Below, one piece after another: positions 59,963 to 64,000 of a stretch of 64,000 nucleotides of DNA. Position 1 is the first letter of the stretch; each line of letters opens with the position of its first letter. Position numbers and translations under genes: made by a program. A model generated the notes under the pieces. The model saw only the letters and a program-made list of their open reading frames with translations, made no database searches and was not told where the DNA came from. Source of the stretch: Kribbella sp. VKM Ac-2568 (lineage in GTDB: Bacteria; Actinomycetota; Actinomycetes; Propionibacteriales; Kribbellaceae); assembly GCF_004345365.1 (NCBI RefSeq), contig NZ_SLVF01000001.1, positions 186,001 through 250,000 on the forward strand, written 5' to 3'.

Positions 59963-60139
59963 GCGCCCCGTCACGGCAGCGTCTGCAGTTCCTCGACCTC
60001 CGTACGCGCATCGTGTAGCGCAGTGACGGCAACGTTGAATGAGATCTTCTGCCCGGGACAGGTGGCCGGCCACCCGGTCGACCACGTCGTCCGGGTCCTC
60101 GCTCGGGTCTACGAATAGGTCTTGAGGCAACTGAGTCAT
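59963..60139 (-). pseudogene. Small frameshifted ORF upstream of the 143-aa protein
   Basis: From ATG 60139: M-T-Q-L-P-Q-D-L-F-V-D-P-S-E-D-P, then a helix up to about residue 35. A sensible continuation (V-A-V-T-A-L-H-D-A-R-T-E-V-E-E-L) appears only in another frame and stops near 59965. Short acidic partner of the next gene, possibly antitoxin-like; this is a guess. Confidence 0.4.
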
Positions 60140-60309
60140 CCGGTGCGACCCGTCCGCAACCAGGCTGAGCACGTGGATCTGAGCAGCGCCCGCGCCCGGC
60201 ACCGACCCTCGCCGGTCCGAAACCCTTTGTCAGCAACGGGTTTGGCCCCCACACCACCCCGAGACACCCTAACCTGGCACAGCGGATCTGAGGAGCCCCC
60301 AACCGAAGG

Positions 60310-60339
60310 AGCACCGGAACTCCGAAGAGTTCCGGTGCT
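60310..60339 (-). terminator. Terminator with UUCG tetraloop
   Basis: On the minus strand a perfect 13-bp stem (AGCACCGGAACTC) closes a TTCG tetraloop, 28 nt after the stop of the secreted BNR protein. Confidence 0.8.
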
Positions 60340-60366
60340 CGTCACTTGCGAGTCACAAAGAGGTGA

Positions 60367-62106
60367 TTACGGAGTCGGATCGGCGAACGTTCCGCTGAAG
60401 ATGTCGCTGTTGCCGAACGTTGCCGGGCACGTGCCGAGCACGTTGGGCGCGCTCGTCGGGCTGCTCGTGTAGAGCGAGGCCCGGAAAGCGTTGATCGAAT
60501 CGCACGGAGCCGCCTCGCGGGCGTCGTTCCACACCGCTACCGCGAAGTCGTTCGTTGCGGCGGCGTACACGTAGTCACCGAGGAACTCCGAGATCAGGGC
60601 GTTCGCGCTGCTGCCGCGAGGATCTCCGACTGGAGTCCGTTCGAGCACCGACCAGCCGGTGGGTACGCCGTTCACCACGTTCGCATGCAGTACGACGCCG
60701 ACCAGCCCACGTGGACTCGTGGTGTCGTTGCGATATGGCGTGGTGAATGCGTTGTAGACGACGTACAGATCAGTCCCGTCCGGGGAGACCGCCGGTGCAC
60801 TGTAGACCGGCCGGTCGCCGGTAGCGATCGGCACTGCGAGCGGCGTGGCCCAGGTCTGTCCGGCGTTCCGCGACCAGGTCAGCATCAGTTGCTCGTGGTT
60901 GAGACCCAGCCGGCCATCGGCCCAAGTCATGAAGATCTCGTTCGTACCACCGGTCCCAGTGGGCCGGGCGTTCGCGATGTCGACGTTCGGTCCGCCGGCC
61001 AGGTCGACCCGGGCCCCGGCGATGCCGTCCATCACGGGACGTCCCTCGACCGGGTCGAAGACACCCGGCTTCACAACGGGCGTGACCAGGAACGGTCCCT
61101 TGAAGTGCGCGCCGCCGTCGGTGGACCGGTACATCATCTGGAAGTTGGTGCCCTGTCGGGTGCCGACGCCGAAGACGTAGACCGCGCCCGTGCTGTCCGT
61201 ACGTACGACGCAGCCGTCGGGCTGGCTGTTGATGCCGTTGCTCGTCGCCGGTCCTACCTGACGAGTGGTCCAACTGGTTCCGCCGTCAGTGGATGTCGCG
61301 ACGGTCAACGGTACCGGGAGCGCGTGCCCCTTCTCTTGGCTGCGGAACGACGCCCAGCACACGTAGACGTGGCCGAAGAACGGGCTGCTCGAGGCGTTGT
61401 CGGCATAGACCTGCTCCTTGTCCGAGAACGTCGTCGAGGACTGCTTGGAGATGATCACCGGCGCCCGCCAGGCGGAGGCGTTGTTCGCCGACGCTCCACG
61501 CACGTCGTCGGTGGTCGACACCGCGATCGCCTCGAAGCCGCGGAAGGTCTCGAGTTTCCGGGTGGCGCCGAAGTTCGAGGTCAGGTTCGCGTAGTACAGC
61601 CGCGATCTGTTCGCCCACGAGAAGGTCCCGCCGGGACCGGGCCGCGGTCCGAATGCCACCGCCGGGTCTCCGTCGGCGACGAGCCCTGCTTCGACGTAGT
61701 GGGGCAGGGTGCCGATCGGACCCACCTGCGGAGTGCAGGCCGCGGGGCCGAGGCAGCCACGGGCGCTCCAGCCGCTGTACGTCGGCTGGTGCCAGGACGC
61801 ACCGCTGTCGAACGAGAAGTACGCGCCGGAGACTCCGACGCCGTTCGTGAACGGACAGGTCGACGGGTCACCGGCGGCGCAGGACTCCATGTCGATCTCC
61901 TCGTTGGCCCCCGCGACCACGACCGAAGGATCGTGTGCGTCGATGGCGACCGCCGGTTCGTTCTGCTTGTTCTGGGAGAACGGTGTCGACGGGCTGCCGA
62001 CGGTGACCTCGTGATCCGCCGGCGACGCGGAGGCAGCGACGGCGGCTCCGGCGAGAGCAGCTGTGACGGCAGCGACGGAAGCGATGATGCGGCGTGATGT
62101 GCCCAT
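60367..62106 (-). CDS. Secreted BNR-repeat (sialidase-fold) protein
   Basis: 579 residues from ATG 62106 (GAGGAGGGGGTC upstream). Signal peptide ends near A-A-V-A-A-S-A-S. The body has several Asp-box-like turns (S-F-D-S-G-A-S-W, S-T-D-G-G-T-S-W, S-T-D-G-G-A-H-F, S-R-N-A-G-Q-T-W), the mark of a six-bladed propeller. Sialidase catalytic residues are not clearly recognisable, so it may be another glycosidase or a binding propeller. Confidence 0.82.
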   Translation of the reverse strand: MGTSRRIIASVAAVTAALAGAAVAASASPADHEVTVGSPSTPFSQNKQNEPAVAIDAHDPSVVVAGANEEIDMESCAAGDPSTCPFTNGVGVSGAYFSFDSGASWHQPTYSGWSARGCLGPAACTPQVGPIGTLPHYVEAGLVADGDPAVAFGPRPGPGGTFSWANRSRLYYANLTSNFGATRKLETFRGFEAIAVSTTDDVRGASANNASAWRAPVIISKQSSTTFSDKEQVYADNASSSPFFGHVYVCWASFRSQEKGHALPVPLTVATSTDGGTSWTTRQVGPATSNGINSQPDGCVVRTDSTGAVYVFGVGTRQGTNFQMMYRSTDGGAHFKGPFLVTPVVKPGVFDPVEGRPVMDGIAGARVDLAGGPNVDIANARPTGTGGTNEIFMTWADGRLGLNHEQLMLTWSRNAGQTWATPLAVPIATGDRPVYSAPAVSPDGTDLYVVYNAFTTPYRNDTTSPRGLVGVVLHANVVNGVPTGWSVLERTPVGDPRGSSANALISEFLGDYVYAAATNDFAVAVWNDAREAAPCDSINAFRASLYTSSPTSAPNVLGTCPATFGNSDIFSGTFADPTP

Positions 62107-62274
62107 GACCCCCTCCTCGGGACGACCATCGGCTCGGGACCGGTTCCCGGCCCGTCTGGTCGTCTCGACACTCCACCTCGGAACCCCTCCGCACAACAGG
62201 TCGGAACCCCTGATGACACAGCGCAACAGGCCAGATGCGAAGAGGCTTCATCGCGACGTCGTGGTCCATCGGGC

Positions 62275-62560
62275 CCCGCCAGCATCGAAACGTTGATCGC
62301 GAGGATCAGCACCAGGAACCCGATTGGTGCGACCAGGTCGAACGCGGTGCTGCCGAGCGGCCCGGCCACGCACCGGCCCAGCGACAGTGCCGCGACGACG
62401 GCAGCGAGAACGCGCAGCCACGTCCGGCCGCCGGCGTATGCCAGCGCCGCGGCGAACAAGGCGACCGCGCCGAACAGACCCGATGCCAGGGAGTGTGCGC
62501 CGAGCCACCGTCGGCGTCCAGGGGCAGCAAGATCTTTTCGGCCGCCACCTCACCCGTCCA
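62275..62560 (-). pseudogene. Small membrane protein remnant
   Basis: One frame reads I-L-L-P-L-D-A-D-G-G-S-A-H; a 1-2 base shift near 62493 is needed to continue into A-S-G-L-F-G-A-V-A-L-F-A-A-A-L-A-Y-A-G-G and D-L-V-A-P-I-G-F-L-V-L-I-L-A-I. Two to three hydrophobic segments. Family unknown. Confidence 0.4.
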
Positions 62561-62762
62561 CCGGACCGTTCCACTCGCGCAAGGACTCCCGGAGCCGAAA
62601 ACATCTTGCCGCTGATCCCTGGACCCCGCCGCGGTCTCGACTGGTATCGGCATTATCGGGTGAGGGCGAGGAATGGCGAGCCCTGCCTTGTCGCAGCGAA
62701 CAGCTCGACCTTGCTCCGGGGCATGCTGCCGCTCCCTCAGACGAGCAGCGAAGGAATCGCGC

Positions 62763-63326
62763 TCAACGCCTCGTCTCGTACCTGGTCAGGACCACGCCGC
62801 CGGGAAACGTCCGCGTCTCCACCAGGTTCAGGTTCACCCAGCTGTCCAGCGCGGTGAAGAACGGTGTGCCGCCGCCCACCAGCACCGGATGGGTGACGAT
62901 CTCGTACTCGTCGACCAGCCCGGCCCGCATGGCCGCCCCAGCGAGCGTGGCGCCACCGACCCTCATCGGCTCGCCGTCGTCGGCCTTGAGTCGGGTGATC
63001 TCCGCTACAGCGTCGCCGGTGACCAGGCGGGTGTTCCAGTCGACCTTGTCGATCGTCGAGGAGAACACCACCTTCGGCGTGTCCCGCCAGTTCCGCGCGA
63101 ACTCGATCTGCGCCGGGGTGGCGTCGGGCTGCTGGTCGCCGGTCGGCCAGTGGGAACTCATCGCCTCCCACAGCTTGCGCCCGTACATCAACAGCCCGAT
63201 CGCCAACTCCTGGTCGAGCCACCACTGAAACAGCTCGTCGCTCGGCCCGCTCCAGCCGATGTCGTCGCCGGGCGCGGCGATGTAGCCGTCCAGGGTCAGG
63301 TTCATGCCGTAGATCAGTTTCCGCAT
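62763..63326 (-). CDS. Dihydrofolate-reductase-family (RibD C-terminal-like) protein
   Basis: 187 residues from ATG 63326: M-R-K-L-I-Y-G-M-N-L-T-L-D-G-Y-I-A, L-L-M-Y-G-R-K-L-W-E-A-M, then V-G-G-A-T-L-A and H-P-V-L-V-G-G-G-T-P-F-F. Typical of the actinobacterial YwjB/RibD-like reductases that bind NADPH. Substrate not known. 63330-63560 shows no supported gene. Confidence 0.88.
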   Translation of the reverse strand: MRKLIYGMNLTLDGYIAAPGDDIGWSGPSDELFQWWLDQELAIGLLMYGRKLWEAMSSHWPTGDQQPDATPAQIEFARNWRDTPKVVFSSTIDKVDWNTRLVTGDAVAEITRLKADDGEPMRVGGATLAGAAMRAGLVDEYEIVTHPVLVGGGTPFFTALDSWVNLNLVETRTFPGGVVLTRYETRR

Positions 63327-63563
63327 GGCGCCATGCCTTTCTGTCAGTCCGGCGGCCTTTCTCCGGCCGCCCGTCACCCCTACTACGAACGCCTCACCCC
63401 GGATCCGACAGGTCATTGGCAGAAATTCTCACGAGGCTTCCCCGTCGGCGCCTATACTGCAGCGGCACTTGCTGGGGCCCGCGCCGATGAGCACCTTGGA
63501 CTCCGGGTATGGGCCGGTCTCGGGAGTCTAGATCGGCTCGGCGCAGGAAACTGATCTCAAGCG

Positions 63564-63764
63564 ATGGAATCGCACAGGCTGGTCGGCAGAGCCCAAGGGG
63601 TGCTGATGGAGCGTTTCGATATCGATACCGATCGGGCGTTCGCGATCCTGCGGCGCTAGTCCCAGGACCACAACGTCAAGCTCACCGAGGTCGCGGCCTC
63701 CCTGCTCAGCGACCGCGACCTCCTGTCCCCGCTCCGCGATGTTGACGGCCGGATCCACAGATGA
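63564..63764 (+). pseudogene. ANTAR-domain regulator remnant
   Basis: The frame reads L-V-G-R-A-Q-G-V-L-M-E-R-F-D-I-D-T-D-R-A-F, I-L-R-R, an in-frame TAG at 63657-63659, then S-Q-D-H-N-V-K-L-T-E-V-A-A-S-L-L. This is an ANTAR RNA-binding domain with a nonsense mutation. The N-terminal sensor (usually GAF) is absent. The last 230 bp of the window have only an open fragment I cannot assign. Confidence 0.7.
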
Positions 63765-64000
63765 CGGATCTGCCCGGGGACGCTGCCGAGCGGCGCTGGC
63801 CGACCTGGCTGGGTACGGCACCCTTCTGCCGTATCCGACCAGGCGGTATGCGGAGAACCAGGAATGGCGAAAAGGTATCAGTGCGGCGCTGCGGTGCAGC
63901 TTCATCCACCAGCCCATCCCGGCGGGGGAACCGACACCAAGGACGGTGCAGAGGCAGTGGCATCGTTGTGGGTCCAGCAGGTCCTGATTGGCGTGTTCAG

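Overview
The window is high-GC actinobacterial DNA. GTG and TTG starts are frequent, many genes overlap by ATGA, GTGA or TTGA, and there are several carbohydrate ABC systems, glycoside hydrolases and DeoR/GntR/LacI regulators. Gene content and style best fit a soil actinomycete of the Kribbella/Nocardioides type. That placement is inference: no rRNA or other phylogenetic marker lies in the window.

Left part (1-35 kb) is compact and mostly intact. It begins with the end of a CBM32 protein, small enzymes, two overlapping PAP2 phosphatases and two paralogous W/P-rich proteins. A sugar operon (5.3-10.7 kb) holds two FGGY kinases, a histidine phosphatase, a DeoR regulator and a 2-hydroxyacid dehydrogenase. 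MgtC and a MarR-MFS pair follow. An operon of inositol-monophosphatase-like enzyme, carbohydrate ABC importer and glycerophosphodiesterase (13.3-18 kb) suggests import of a glycerophosphodiester, perhaps glycerophosphoinositol. After a Gfo/Idh oxidoreductase and a secreted phosphodiester glycosidase comes a frameshifted AbiEi/DUF559-type gene bracketed by two copies of a long palindromic repeat. A divergent GntR regulator faces a sugar-acid operon (23-35 kb): an unusually long UxaA-family dehydratase, a KdaD/XylX-type FAH protein, an alpha-ketoglutarate-semialdehyde-type dehydrogenase, an IlvD/Edd dehydratase, a LarA-like protein, a U32-like protein, a GlcD-type oxidase and an alpha-L-fucosidase. 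Together these look like a Weimberg-type non-phosphorylative pathway.

The most remarkable region is 35.0-39.2 kb, entirely on the minus strand: a dense array of 13 tRNA genes (Trp, Pro, Arg, His, Leu-anticodon, Gln, Ala, Ser, Ser, Glu, Tyr, Cys, Arg), none encoding CCA, several structurally odd. Interspersed are an HNH endonuclease, an RtcB RNA ligase and a 65-residue Cys/His-rich protein. The array is preceded by a 47-codon leader ORF and a textbook intrinsic terminator only about 20 nt upstream of the first tRNA, which looks like an attenuator. I read the locus as a spare-tRNA plus RNA-repair cassette, possibly induced by damage to the tRNA pool.

The right part (39-64 kb) is accessory and decayed. 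A host tRNA-Thr(CGT) carries a 47-bp att-like duplication 3.5 kb away next to a truncated integrase, with smpB between the copies. Beyond lie an intact LacI-regulated ABC-GH32 fructan/sucrose operon, fragments of ATP-dependent DNA ligase, pseudogenes (thioredoxin-reductase-like, CPBP protease, FAD monooxygenase, ANTAR, IS5 transposase) and intact genes for a bicovalent flavin oxidase, an Ada/AlkA repair protein, a kinase-like phosphotransferase, a secreted BNR-repeat protein and a DHFR-family reductase.
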